Source of the DNA: Bacillus sp. ZZV12-4809
Lineage (GTDB): Bacteria; Bacillota; Bacilli; Bacillales; Cytobacillaceae
Direction: 5' to 3'
DNA: 64,000 nt
Assembly (NCBI RefSeq): GCF_009849585.1
Contig: NZ_VCRN01000023.1
Span: 1 to 64,000, forward strand
Shown here: positions 26,406 to 34,489 of the stretch, piece by piece
Position numbering within the stretch: position 1 is the first letter of the stretch
Layout of the letters: each line of letters opens with the position of its first letter
Translations under genes and position numbers: made by a program
Notes under the pieces: generated by a model
Seen by the model: only the letters and a program-made list of their open reading frames with translations
Databases searched by the model: none
Told to the model about the DNA's origin: nothing

Positions 26406-27440
26406 ATGGCCAGAACCGCCGCTGACATAACAGATCCCCATCGGCCTGTTCACTCAAAATCTATTAAATGGGGCCTTTTTGGCTTAGTATGTATTTTCCT
26501 TGGCCTGCTCGCTTCCATCGGACTTGGAGCCATATGGATCTCCCCTTCTGTCGTTTGGGACTCTTTTTTCTCTTTTCAAGCTGGCCAAATTGAACACCAG
26601 CTGATCAGGGAAGTGCGTCTTCCGAGGGCATTGGGTGGTGCTCTTATTGGGGCTGCTTTGGCAGTGGCAGGTACTATTATGCAGGGCATCACACGCAATC
26701 CGCTTGCCGACCCTTCAATCATTGGCATTACCCATGGAGCCGGACTTGCCATCGCCATTTCGCTTGCATTTGTTTCAAGCGGCTCTTACTGGATCCTTCT
26801 GGTCTGGTCATTTGCAGGTTCTGCAGCAGGCGCCATGCTTGTCCTCTCTTTTTCCATGATTTCAAAAGAGCGGATATCTCCTGTGACCCTGACGCTTGCC
26901 GGTGCTGCGTTAAGCACATTATTCAGCGCCCTTTCTACTGGTATCGCCCTGTATTTCCAGGTAGCACAGGACTTGAGCTTCTGGTTTGCCGGAGGCCTGT
27001 CCGGCACCAAATGGCCGCATGTTTTTATACTGCTACCCGCTGTTATCACAGGGCTGCTGCTATCCCTATGGATCAGCCGCTCTCTGACTATATTGGCTTT
27101 AGGGGAAGAAGTGGCAGCAGGCCTCGGTCAATCACGAGAGAAAGTCAGGTGGATCGGGCTCATTGCCGTTATTCTATTATCTGGCGCAGCCGTTTCCATT
27201 GCAGGGGCAGTCGGCTTTATTGGCCTTGTGGTTCCCCATATGGTGCGGATGATAATCGGATCTGATTACAGATGGCTGATTCCGTTAAGTGCCATTGCCG
27301 GTGCCCTTCTCCTGGTAATCGCGGACATCGGGGCACGGATGATCAATCCGCCTTTCGAAACACCGGTCAGCGCAGTAACCGCCTTGATTGGAGTTCCATT
27401 TTTCCTATATTTATCCCGAAGGAAGAGGGGGTATTTATAA
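26406..27440 (+). CDS. FecCD-family siderophore permease (FeuB-like)
   Basis: A 344-residue membrane permease with about ten helices. Hallmarks: REVRLPRALGGALIGAALAVAGTIMQGITRNPLADPSIIG, the ATPase-coupling loop region LGEEVAAGLGQ, and FIGLVVPHMVRMIIGSDYRWL. It forms a heterodimer with the next gene and imports an iron siderophore. There is no ATPase gene in this cluster, as for FeuBC of B. subtilis, which uses YusV. Its stop overlaps the next start by one base (TAATG). Confidence 0.92.
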   Translation: MARTAADITDPHRPVHSKSIKWGLFGLVCIFLGLLASIGLGAIWISPSVVWDSFFSFQAGQIEHQLIREVRLPRALGGALIGAALAVAGTIMQGITRNPLADPSIIGITHGAGLAIAISLAFVSSGSYWILLVWSFAGSAAGAMLVLSFSMISKERISPVTLTLAGAALSTLFSALSTGIALYFQVAQDLSFWFAGGLSGTKWPHVFILLPAVITGLLLSLWISRSLTILALGEEVAAGLGQSREKVRWIGLIAVILLSGAAVSIAGAVGFIGLVVPHMVRMIIGSDYRWLIPLSAIAGALLLVIADIGARMINPPFETPVSAVTALIGVPFFLYLSRRKRGYL

Positions 27441-28471
27441 TGGATTGGAAGCTGGCATTAAGCCGAACCAAAAACTGGCTGGCAGCCTTTATCCTATTAA
27501 TTATGGCCACCTTTGTAATGAGCCTGTCCACTGGCGTGATGCCCATCAGTATTTCTGAGGTATTGAACACGTTAGCTGGCAGCGGTACCCCAAGACAAGA
27601 GCTTGTTTTATTTCAGCTGAGATTGCCGAGAATGGTCATTGCCATGCTGATTGGTGCCGGACTTGCACTATCAGGCAGCATTCTCCAGGGACTTTCCCGG
27701 AACTCTCTGGCTGACCCAGGCATTCTCGGAATTAATGCCGGAGCTGGACTGGCTGTCGTTTTTTCGATCTATCTTTTCGGACAGGAGAAAGGAAATCTCC
27801 TCTCTGAACCATTTTTTCTGCCCGTTTTCGCTTTTGCCGGCGCTCTCGCTATTGCAGCTCTGATATATCGGTTCTCATGGAAAGGAGGAATTGACCCAGA
27901 ACGGCTTCTCCTTGTTGGTCTCGGGTTTAATGCTCTATGCGGTGCCCTTCTAATGATTCTGCAGCTAAAAATGGATCCAAAGGATTTTCAGCAGGCTGCC
28001 ATTTGGCTGACAGGCAGCATCTGGGGAGCCGGGTGGCCATATGTACGGGCTTTGCTTCCATGGATTTTGTTTCTTATACCCGCTGCCTTTTACAAAGCAA
28101 GGACCATGAATCTTCTTCAGTTTAAGCAGGAAGTTCCGATTGCTCTTGGTTTAAAAGTGGAGTCTGAACGCCGCTTGCTTCTGTGCCTTTCTGCAGCCCT
28201 TGCAGGAGCATGTGTGGCTGTCGGCGGCGGAATCGCATTTATTGGTCTGCTGGCTCCCCATCTGGCACGGCGGCTGTGCGGACCCAATTACTTCAGCAGT
28301 CTGCCCTTGTCTGCACTGATCGGAGCAGTTCTGGTGCTTATGGCAGACATGATTGGAAAAAATCTTTTGGCACCAGCGGATATTCCCGTCGGTATCGTCA
28401 TATCAGTTATCGGTGCCCCCTACCTGATCTTCATGCTGCTGACCCGGAAAGGCTCCGGGATAAGCGTTTAA
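27440..28471 (+). CDS. FecCD-family siderophore permease (FeuC-like)
   Basis: A 343-residue permease partner of the preceding gene. The true start is the ATG at 27440, which overlaps the upstream stop and follows AGAGGGGG; the longer open frame upstream is only the shadow of the first permease. Motifs: LRLPRMVIAMLIGAGLALSGSILQGLSRNSLADPGILG, KQEVPIALGLKVESERR, FIGLLAPHLARRLCGPNYF. It is followed by a bidirectional terminator. Confidence 0.92.
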   Translation: MDWKLALSRTKNWLAAFILLIMATFVMSLSTGVMPISISEVLNTLAGSGTPRQELVLFQLRLPRMVIAMLIGAGLALSGSILQGLSRNSLADPGILGINAGAGLAVVFSIYLFGQEKGNLLSEPFFLPVFAFAGALAIAALIYRFSWKGGIDPERLLLVGLGFNALCGALLMILQLKMDPKDFQQAAIWLTGSIWGAGWPYVRALLPWILFLIPAAFYKARTMNLLQFKQEVPIALGLKVESERRLLLCLSAALAGACVAVGGGIAFIGLLAPHLARRLCGPNYFSSLPLSALIGAVLVLMADMIGKNLLAPADIPVGIVISVIGAPYLIFMLLTRKGSGISV

Positions 28472-28480
28472 ATTCAAGAA

Positions 28481-28520
28481 AAATGCCCATTCAACAATCC
28501 CTTTTGAATGGGCATTCAGC
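28481..28520. terminator. bidirectional terminator
   Basis: ATGCCCATTC ... GAATGGGCAT stem between the convergent permease and haem monooxygenase-like genes, with A- and T-rich flanks. Confidence 0.75.
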
Positions 28521-28521
28521 T

Positions 28522-28857
28522 TTATTTGATTTCAGCAGGCTCTCTGTATTGTTTTTGCCCCAGCACATGATATACATCCTGACGGCTGTCGATAATAAAT
28601 TCAGGCTTAGGTTTCCCGCGGTTTGCTCGGTGGCCAGCAATATGTACATCACTTGTTTCCCATGCCTTCCAGGCCTCTTCAGATTCCCAGCGGATCATTA
28701 CAATGATTTCTTCCTCTCCGCTGCGCTGTTTTTTCTTTAATACATTTAAATCAAGAAATCCAGGCTGCTCTTCGATGATTCCATCCCCTGCAAAGCGCTC
28801 AACCATTTTTTCAGCGTGGCCCTCTTGAACCTTAATTGTCTTTAATTGAACAAACAT
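28522..28857 (-). CDS. haem-degrading monooxygenase-like protein (HmoA/ABM family)
   Basis: An 111-residue ferredoxin-like fold protein of the antibiotic-biosynthesis-monooxygenase family, where haem-degrading IsdG/HmoA proteins belong. Trp in WESEEAWKAW and His in VHIAGH fit the haem-handling Trp and His of IsdG types. It may release iron from haem in the cytoplasm. GAGGAGG sits 2 bases from a first ATG and 8 from the second, so the second (28857) is chosen. A Fur box is upstream. No haem importer is in the window, so substrate remains inferred. Confidence 0.8.
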   Translation of the reverse strand: MFVQLKTIKVQEGHAEKMVERFAGDGIIEEQPGFLDLNVLKKKQRSGEEEIIVMIRWESEEAWKAWETSDVHIAGHRANRGKPKPEFIIDSRQDVYHVLGQKQYREPAEIK

Positions 28858-28894
28858 ACCCATTTCCTCCTCTGTTCTTTTTTGTTATTATAAT

Positions 28895-28909
28895 TGATAA
28901 CGATTTTCA
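28895..28909. promoter_or_regulatory. Fur box between hmo-like and MFS genes
   Basis: TGATAACGATTTTCA matches Fur consensus at 13 of 15 positions. It lies 38 bases from the hmo-like start and 92 from the MFS start, so it could control both divergent genes. Confidence 0.75.
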
Positions 28910-29001
28910 TTTTCAACTGTTTTAAAAAAATAGATTCAGTATTCATTCATTTTATAGTATTGTTAGATTATCGAAATTTACTAAAATTGTGAGGCCGTTT
29001 T

Positions 29002-30216
29002 ATGTGGAAAAATAAGAACGTATGGATTCTTTTAACTGGTGAATTTATAGCAGGGCTCGGCCTTTGGCTTGGCATTATAGGAAACCTTGAGTTTATGCAG
29101 GAAAAGGTTCCTTCTGACTTCCTGAAGTCACTTATTCTGGCGTCAGGTTTGCTGGCAGGAATTGCAGTCGGCCCCCTTGCTGGCAGAATTACCGACCAGC
29201 TGAATAAAAAGACCGTCATGCTGGGATCAGGCTTTGTCAGGGCTATTAGTGTAATTTTCATGCTGATTGCTATTCAAACGGGCTCTGTGTGGTGGATGGT
29301 TCTGTTCCTGGTAATTATTCAATTGTCTGCAGCCTTTTACTTTCCTGCACTGCAGGCAGCCATCCCGCTTGTTGTTGCTGAAAAAGATTTGCTGCAGCTG
29401 AATGGAGTACACATGAATGTGTCCACCCTTTCGAGGATATTGGGCACAGCCCTGGCTGGGGTTCTGCTAGTCATTCTGCCATTATCCATGCTTTATATCG
29501 GGTCGCTGGTCGCTTATCTGGCTCTATTCGGAATAACCTGGTTTATGGATTTTGAGGAAAAAAGAGAACAGCCAGGCACAGGAAAACAGTCTTCCCGAAG
29601 CAGCGGAGGATTTAAAGAAGTCTTCCCGATTATTAAAGGCCTCCCCATTGTATTCATGACCCTGATATTAACTCTGGTTCCACTGCTGTTTCTTGGAGGT
29701 TTCAACCTTATGGTCATTAACATCAGCGAGCTTCAGGACAGTTCATCCATTAAAGGGTTAATTTATACGGCAGAAGGAATCGGCTTCATGCTCGGCGCAT
29801 TTATCGTCAAGCAAATCAGCCAAAAAAGGTCGCCTTACGCTATTTTATTTTTCTTCTCATTTATCATTGGCGTTTCACAGCTGCTTTTGTACTTTGCAGA
29901 TGTTCCTGTCCTATCTATTGCGGCGTTCTTTGTATTCGGGTTTGCCGTTGGCTGTTTCTTCCCAACGGCAGCCACCATTTTTCAAACAAGGGTGCCGAAG
30001 GAATTCCACGGAAGATTCTTCTCCTTCCGGAACATGCTAGATCGTGTTATTTTCCAAATTGTGCTCCTGCTGACAGGATTCCTGCTGGATGCCGTTGGAC
30101 TTCAGGTAATGGTCGTTATTTTTGGCATTCTATCCTTAGTCATGACAGCTGCTTTCTTCTTTAAATTCAAGCAGCTTAGGACCGAAGTACAGATAAAAGA
30201 AAAAATCAGCACGTAA
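29002..30216 (+). CDS. MFS transporter, candidate siderophore exporter
   Basis: A 404-residue 12-helix transporter of the MFS_3 / EntS-like group. N-terminal GEFIAGLGLWLGIIGNLEFMQ and motif A-like GPLAGRITDQLNKKTVML are typical. In B. anthracis petrobactin leaves the cell through an MFS protein (ApeX). Because this gene sits in the Fur-controlled island beside asb and importer genes, it is a good candidate for petrobactin export. That is an inference from family and location. RBS GTGAGG precedes ATG. Confidence 0.85.
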   Translation: MWKNKNVWILLTGEFIAGLGLWLGIIGNLEFMQEKVPSDFLKSLILASGLLAGIAVGPLAGRITDQLNKKTVMLGSGFVRAISVIFMLIAIQTGSVWWMVLFLVIIQLSAAFYFPALQAAIPLVVAEKDLLQLNGVHMNVSTLSRILGTALAGVLLVILPLSMLYIGSLVAYLALFGITWFMDFEEKREQPGTGKQSSRSSGGFKEVFPIIKGLPIVFMTLILTLVPLLFLGGFNLMVINISELQDSSSIKGLIYTAEGIGFMLGAFIVKQISQKRSPYAILFFFSFIIGVSQLLLYFADVPVLSIAAFFVFGFAVGCFFPTAATIFQTRVPKEFHGRFFSFRNMLDRVIFQIVLLLTGFLLDAVGLQVMVVIFGILSLVMTAAFFFKFKQLRTEVQIKEKIST

Positions 30217-30252
30217 AAAACCGGCTCACCTTTGTGTGGGCCGGCTTTTTAC
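30216..30252 (+). terminator. MFS gene terminator
   Basis: AAAAACCGGC-TCACCTTTGTGTGG-GCCGGCTTTTT strong stem with T-run directly after the stop codon. Confidence 0.85.
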
Positions 30253-30290
30253 TGCTATTTCGCCTTATTGTCAGAGGTCTTTTCAATTTG

Positions 30291-30385
30291 TGTGCGGATA
30301 GCCAATTTTTACGTGCGGATACACTTTTTTCTGTGCGCATAACCCTGTTTTATGTGCGGATAAAAGAATTTATGTGCACTTAATT
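30291..30385. repeat. 20-21-bp phased tandem array, five units
   Basis: Units with core TGTGCGGATA begin at 30291, 30312, 30332, 30353 and 30373. Spacing is 21, 20, 21, 20 bases, about two DNA helical turns. Each unit ends in a T-rich spacer. The array sits between convergent genes and abuts the stop codon of the flavoprotein gene. A similar array is at 57351-57425. Confidence 0.75.
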
Positions 30386-30393
30386 TATTTGCC

Positions 30394-31443
30394 TTAGAGA
30401 ACCAGCTGCTTCACCAATTCCCGGTTTCGCCTTTTAAATACATCATTATGTGATGAAACCATCGCCGCCCCGGCTGCATCAGGTTCAATGTACTGCTTTG
30501 CTTTATTTACTGCATTCGCAGCATCCTGGAAGGCTCCCGCAATTAAGTGAAGCTTGCCGTCATGCTTAAGAATATCCCCTGCAGCATAAAGCCCTTCAAC
30601 TGATGTCTCACTGTTTGCATTGCCAGCAATATAGAAATCTTCCAGCATATCAATATTCAAATTGCTATTTTTCAAGAGTTCCGTATCCTGCTCATATCCA
30701 TGGTTAATGACCACTTCATCGATGGCAAGATATGAAACCTCACCCGTTTCATTATTCGTCAATTCCACCTGCTCAATTTCCTCGTGGTTTCCGCCTGCTA
30801 TTAATTTGGTGATGGACGTATGGTTAATACAGATAACCGAACTATTCATCAGCTGTGAAACCTGAGCTTCATGGCCAGTTAACGCATCCCGCCTGCAAGT
30901 GATGTATACCTGCTTAGCAACAGGCTCCAATTCATTGGCCCAGTCTACTGCAGAATTGCCTCCTCCTGACACAATTACTGTTTTATTCTTGAAATGGGCC
31001 AGAGACTTGACGGTGTAATTTAAATTAGAGACTTCAAAGCGCTCTGCACCTTCAATTTTCAGCTTTTGCGGCTTTAGAATTCCGCTGCCGACTGCCACAA
31101 TCACTGTTTTTGAATAATGCTCTTCTCCTGAAGATCCTTTCAAAACAAATACTCCATCTTTATTCTTACTGATGGATTCCACCTTTTCATTTAAGACAAC
31201 CGTCGGTTTAAAGGTCAGCCCCTGCTCGACCAGCTGTTCAATCAGCTTTGCTCCCGGAGTAGGAGTCAGCCCGCCGACATCCCAAATCATTTTTTCGGGA
31301 TACACATGAATCTTTCCGCCCAGCTGCGGCTGAAATTCAATCAGTTTTGTTTTCATTTGCCTTAAACCGCTGTAAAAAGAAGAGTATAGCCCGGCTGGAC
31401 CTCCTCCTATAACCGTTACATCAAAGATCTCCATCTGCTTCAT
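30394..31443 (-). CDS. ycgT: ferredoxin/flavodoxin-NADP+ reductase, YumC/YcgT type
   Basis: A 349-residue thioredoxin-reductase-like flavoprotein lacking the redox CxxC. FAD motif GGGPAGLYSSFYSGLR near residue 13, NADPH motif VSGGGNSAVDWANEL near 160, second FAD motif GLYAAGDIL. YumC and YcgT are ferredoxin/flavodoxin NADP+ reductases; YcgT in B. subtilis belongs to the Fur regulon. The Fur box upstream and the iron island context favour the YcgT role, possibly supplying electrons for siderophore iron or haem reduction. The symbol is by analogy. Confidence 0.82.
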   Translation of the reverse strand: MKQMEIFDVTVIGGGPAGLYSSFYSGLRQMKTKLIEFQPQLGGKIHVYPEKMIWDVGGLTPTPGAKLIEQLVEQGLTFKPTVVLNEKVESISKNKDGVFVLKGSSGEEHYSKTVIVAVGSGILKPQKLKIEGAERFEVSNLNYTVKSLAHFKNKTVIVSGGGNSAVDWANELEPVAKQVYITCRRDALTGHEAQVSQLMNSSVICINHTSITKLIAGGNHEEIEQVELTNNETGEVSYLAIDEVVINHGYEQDTELLKNSNLNIDMLEDFYIAGNANSETSVEGLYAAGDILKHDGKLHLIAGAFQDAANAVNKAKQYIEPDAAGAAMVSSHNDVFKRRNRELVKQLVL

Positions 31444-31472
31444 ATCCGTTCACCCCTATAATCAATTATTAT

Positions 31473-31487
31473 TGATTATCATTCTCA
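31473..31487. promoter_or_regulatory. Fur box upstream of ycgT-like gene
   Basis: TGATTATCATTCTCA matches 13 of 15 positions of the Fur consensus, 30 bases from the minus-strand start codon. Confidence 0.75.
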
Positions 31488-31601
31488 CTTCAACTATACG
31501 TCCTTTCTTCTCCTTTGACAATAAAAATTTACCTTGGTAATTTCCTTCAAATACTGTTGACTTATAAGTTAACTAGACTTATAGTAAAAATGAACCGACA
31601 C

Positions 31602-31616
31602 TGATAATCATTATCA
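31602..31616. promoter_or_regulatory. Fur box upstream of second siderophore importer, perfect match
   Basis: TGATAATCATTATCA, exact 7-1-7 Fur consensus, 41 bases before the ATPase start codon. Confidence 0.9.
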
Positions 31617-31656
31617 CTAATTGAAAATAAATTCTCACATAAACGGAGGTTACATA

Positions 31657-32502
31657 ATGGTCCGTCTATATACAGATGGCTTGAACATTGGGTATAGCGA
31701 ACGACTAATTGTAAAGGATCTAAGCGTCCAGATTCCCGATAAGAAAATCACAACAATCATTGGTCCAAATGGCTGTGGGAAATCAACCCTTTTAAAGGCC
31801 ATTACCCGCATCATTTCCCATCAATCAGGCACTGTTATCCTGGATGGGGAGAACATTTCAAAGGAAAATACGAAAATCCTTGCCAAGAAGATGGCGATTT
31901 TGCCTCAAACACCTGAAAGTGCAAGCGGTTTAACAGTAGGCGAGCTAGTCTCATATGGCCGCTTCCCTTATCAAAAAGGATTTGGAAGATTGACGAAAAA
32001 GGATTATGAAGTGATCGACTGGGCTCTCGAAGTGACAGGCACTAAAGAATTTAAGTTCCGGCCTGTTGATGCTTTGTCAGGCGGCCAGCGCCAAAGAGTG
32101 TGGATCGCCATGGCACTTGCACAAGAAACCGATATCATTTTCCTTGATGAACCTACCACCTATTTAGATATGGCACACCAGCTTGAAGTTCTCGAACTTC
32201 TTCAAAAGCTGAACGAGGAACAAGAGCGCACCATTGTAATGGTCCTCCATGATTTAAACCAGGCAGCCCGCTTTGCCGACCATATCGTCGCATTAAAAGA
32301 TGGTGAGATTGTTAAATCAGGAAGCTATGAAGAAGTCATTACACAGGATGTTTTAAGGAAGGTGTTCAATATTGATGCAGTCATTGGACGTGATCCCCGC
32401 ACAAACAAACCAATGTGTATAACTTATAATTTATTAAAAGGAGAAAATCAACATGAAGAAACTATTGATCCCATTTACGATCTTGCTGCTTCTGCTTATT
32501 AG
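31657..32502 (+). CDS. yusV: siderophore ABC transporter ATPase (YusV-like)
   Basis: A 281-residue FecE-type ATPase. Walker A GPNGCGKST near 36, Q-loop MAILPQTPE, signature LSGGQRQR, Walker B DIIFLDEPTTYLD and switch His VLHDLNQAARFADH. ATG at 31657 follows GGAGGT; an upstream in-frame TTG has no RBS. It overlaps the next gene by 50 bases, an unusually long overlap that suggests coupling. In B. subtilis YusV energises FeuBC and YfiZ/YfhA permeases. This is the only siderophore ATPase in the island, so it may serve both permease pairs here. Confidence 0.9.
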   Translation: MVRLYTDGLNIGYSERLIVKDLSVQIPDKKITTIIGPNGCGKSTLLKAITRIISHQSGTVILDGENISKENTKILAKKMAILPQTPESASGLTVGELVSYGRFPYQKGFGRLTKKDYEVIDWALEVTGTKEFKFRPVDALSGGQRQRVWIAMALAQETDIIFLDEPTTYLDMAHQLEVLELLQKLNEEQERTIVMVLHDLNQAARFADHIVALKDGEIVKSGSYEEVITQDVLRKVFNIDAVIGRDPRTNKPMCITYNLLKGENQHEETIDPIYDLAASAY

Positions 32503-33379
32503 CGCCTGCGGCAATACAGAAGAAAAAGATACAAGCTCATCTGAACCAAAGGAAGATAAAAAATCGGGTACAATCACTTATGAATCTGAAACTGGACCGG
32601 TTGAAGTCCCGGCTGATCCTAAGAGAGTTGTTCTCCTTTCAGGCTTCACAGGAAATGTTATGCAATTGGGCGTAAATATTGTCGGCGTGGATACTTGGTC
32701 CAAAAATAATCCTCGCTTTGAAGAACAATTGAAGGATGCTGAAGAAGTATCTGAAGATAACCTAGAGAAAATAATCGAATTAGAACCAGACTTGATTATT
32801 GCCTTATCTACTGTTAAAAACTATGATAAACTTAAGGAAATTGCACCAACTGTAACTTATACATGGGGTAAATTAGATTATCTTTCTCAGCATGAGGAAA
32901 TCGGCAAGCTGCTTAATAAAGAGGAAGAAGCAAAGAAATGGGTAGCTGATTTCAAACAGCGCGCTGAAGCAGCCGGGGAAGACATTCGTGCAAAAATTGG
33001 TGAAGATGCAACCGTTTCTGTATTTGAAATCTTCGACAAACAGCTTTATGTTTTTGGCGATAACTGGGCACGCGGAACTGAAATCCTGTATCAGGCTATG
33101 GATTTAAAAATGCCTGAAAAGGTTAAAGAAATGGCCCTAAAAGATGGATACTATGCCCTTTCAGCTGAAGTGCTGCCGGAATATGCAGGAGATTATATGA
33201 TTATAAGCAAATACTCAGATGCAGACCATTCATTCCAGGAAACCGATACGTACAAAAATATCCCTGCTGTGAAAAATAACCGTGTTTTCGAAATGGAAGG
33301 CAATGGCGCTTCCTTCAGTGATCCAATCACACTTGATGCACAGCTGGAGTTCTTTAAAGAATCATTTTTAGGAAACTAA
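32453..33379 (+). CDS. yfiY: siderophore-binding lipoprotein (YfiY-like)
   Basis: A 308-residue FhuD-type solute-binding lipoprotein. The signal peptide ends in lipobox LLISACGN. Mature features: VPADPKRVVLLSGFTGNVMQLGVNIVGVD, LEKIIELEPDLIIALS, FGDNWARGTEILYQAM. The start lies inside the ATPase gene and has its own GGAGAA site. It is followed by two permease genes, and the order matches YfiY-YfiZ-YfhA of B. subtilis, a hydroxamate (schizokinen/arthrobactin) importer. The exact ligand is not readable from sequence. Confidence 0.88.
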   Translation: MKKLLIPFTILLLLLISACGNTEEKDTSSSEPKEDKKSGTITYESETGPVEVPADPKRVVLLSGFTGNVMQLGVNIVGVDTWSKNNPRFEEQLKDAEEVSEDNLEKIIELEPDLIIALSTVKNYDKLKEIAPTVTYTWGKLDYLSQHEEIGKLLNKEEEAKKWVADFKQRAEAAGEDIRAKIGEDATVSVFEIFDKQLYVFGDNWARGTEILYQAMDLKMPEKVKEMALKDGYYALSAEVLPEYAGDYMIISKYSDADHSFQETDTYKNIPAVKNNRVFEMEGNGASFSDPITLDAQLEFFKESFLGN

Positions 33380-33386
33380 TACTCAC

Positions 33387-33415
33387 GAGGGATTCTTAAT
33401 TTTTAGGAATTCCTC
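33387..33415 (+). terminator. weak hairpin between binding protein and permeases
   Basis: GAGGGATTC ... GAATTCCTC stem followed by TTTCCTGTTT. It could partly terminate transcription so that the binding protein is made in excess over the permeases. Confidence 0.5.
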
Positions 33416-33478
33416 TTTCCTGTTTAAAAAGATAGTTCACGAATGGCAAAAATAAACCCGAAGAAAGATGGACACACA

Positions 33479-34489
33479 ATGACTAAAGACGCTCAGCCCT
33501 TTATTCCATTTATAATTAAACTTGCGGCATGCTTCATCATTTTTGCAGGCATGTTTGTGGCTGCCTGTGTGTTTGGAGCAGCCGATGTTACGGTTAGAGA
33601 TGTTTGGCTTGCACTTACCTCCAATACTTCCGGAGAAAAAATCTCGATCATTCGTGAAATCCGTCTGCCCCGTGAAATTGCGGCAATTTTTGTCGGAGCA
33701 GCTCTTAGCATTTCTGGCGCCATCATGCAGGGAATGACAAGAAACCCTCTTGCAGATCCAGGACTGCTCGGATTAACGGCTGGAGCCAATGCTGCACTTG
33801 CCATAACTCTCGTTCTAATTCCATCAGCGAATTACATAGGAATTCTGTTCGCCTGCTTCATAGGTGCAGCTATCGGTGCGGGGATGGTTTTCAGCATTGG
33901 CGCCATGAAAAAAGGAGGCTTTTCTCCGATTCGAATCGTTTTAGCCGGAGCCGCAGTTTCTGCCTTCCTTTTTGCAATAGCTGAAGGCACCGGCATCTAT
34001 TTTAAAATATCAAAAGATGTCAGTCTGTGGACTGCAGGCGGGCTCGTCGGCACATCCTGGACCCAGCTGCAGATTATTGTCCCGGTTATCTCAGCAGGCA
34101 TACTCGTTTCCCTTTTTCTTTCCAAGCAGCTTACAATACTAAGCTTAAACGAAGAAGTGGCAGTAGGCTTGGGACAGAATACAACTCAAATTAAAATCAT
34201 CCTGTTTATCTTAGTCACCCTGCTTGCAGGGGCAGCTGTTGCACTGGTCGGCAATATGGCCTTTATAGGATTGATGGTGCCTCATATCGTCCGGGCCATT
34301 GTCGGAACGGATTATCGTTATATCCTTCCGATGTCCGCTCTCACGGGAGCTTCGTTCATGCTTCTTGCCGATACACTCGGGAGAACCATGAATGCTCCTT
34401 ATGAAACTCCGGTTGCGGCCATAATTGCTGTAATGGGGCTACCTTTCTTTCTGTTCATTGTTCATAAAGGGGGTAAGGTGTTCTCATGA
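33479..34489 (+). CDS. yfiZ: FecCD-family siderophore permease (YfiZ-like)
   Basis: About 336 residues with ten helices. Signatures: IREIRLPREIAAIFVGAALSISGAIMQGMTRNPLADPGLLG, LNEEVAVGLGQNTTQIK, FIGLMVPHIVRAIVGTDYRYI. Two ATGs are possible: 33443 without visible RBS and 33479 preceded by GAAAGATGG; the latter is preferred but not certain. It overlaps the next gene by 4 bases (ATGA). Confidence 0.9.
   Translation: MTKDAQPFIPFIIKLAACFIIFAGMFVAACVFGAADVTVRDVWLALTSNTSGEKISIIREIRLPREIAAIFVGAALSISGAIMQGMTRNPLADPGLLGLTAGANAALAITLVLIPSANYIGILFACFIGAAIGAGMVFSIGAMKKGGFSPIRIVLAGAAVSAFLFAIAEGTGIYFKISKDVSLWTAGGLVGTSWTQLQIIVPVISAGILVSLFLSKQLTILSLNEEVAVGLGQNTTQIKIILFILVTLLAGAAVALVGNMAFIGLMVPHIVRAIVGTDYRYILPMSALTGASFMLLADTLGRTMNAPYETPVAAIIAVMGLPFFLFIVHKGGKVFS

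Noticed and set aside
27272-27439. Upstream extension of the second FecCD permease
   Set aside because: The first 56 codons of the long open frame are within the first permease gene; the ATG at 27440 has the RBS and the correct family N terminus.
28183-28740. 185-codon plus-strand frame overlapping the second permease and hmo-like gene
   Set aside because: Shadow frame crossing a bidirectional terminator and two real genes.
30291-30385. CRISPR-like short repeats or DnaA-box cluster
   Set aside because: Units are only 20-21 bp with no unique spacers, and the minus-strand TTATCCG cores do not match TTATCCACA; no origin genes are near.
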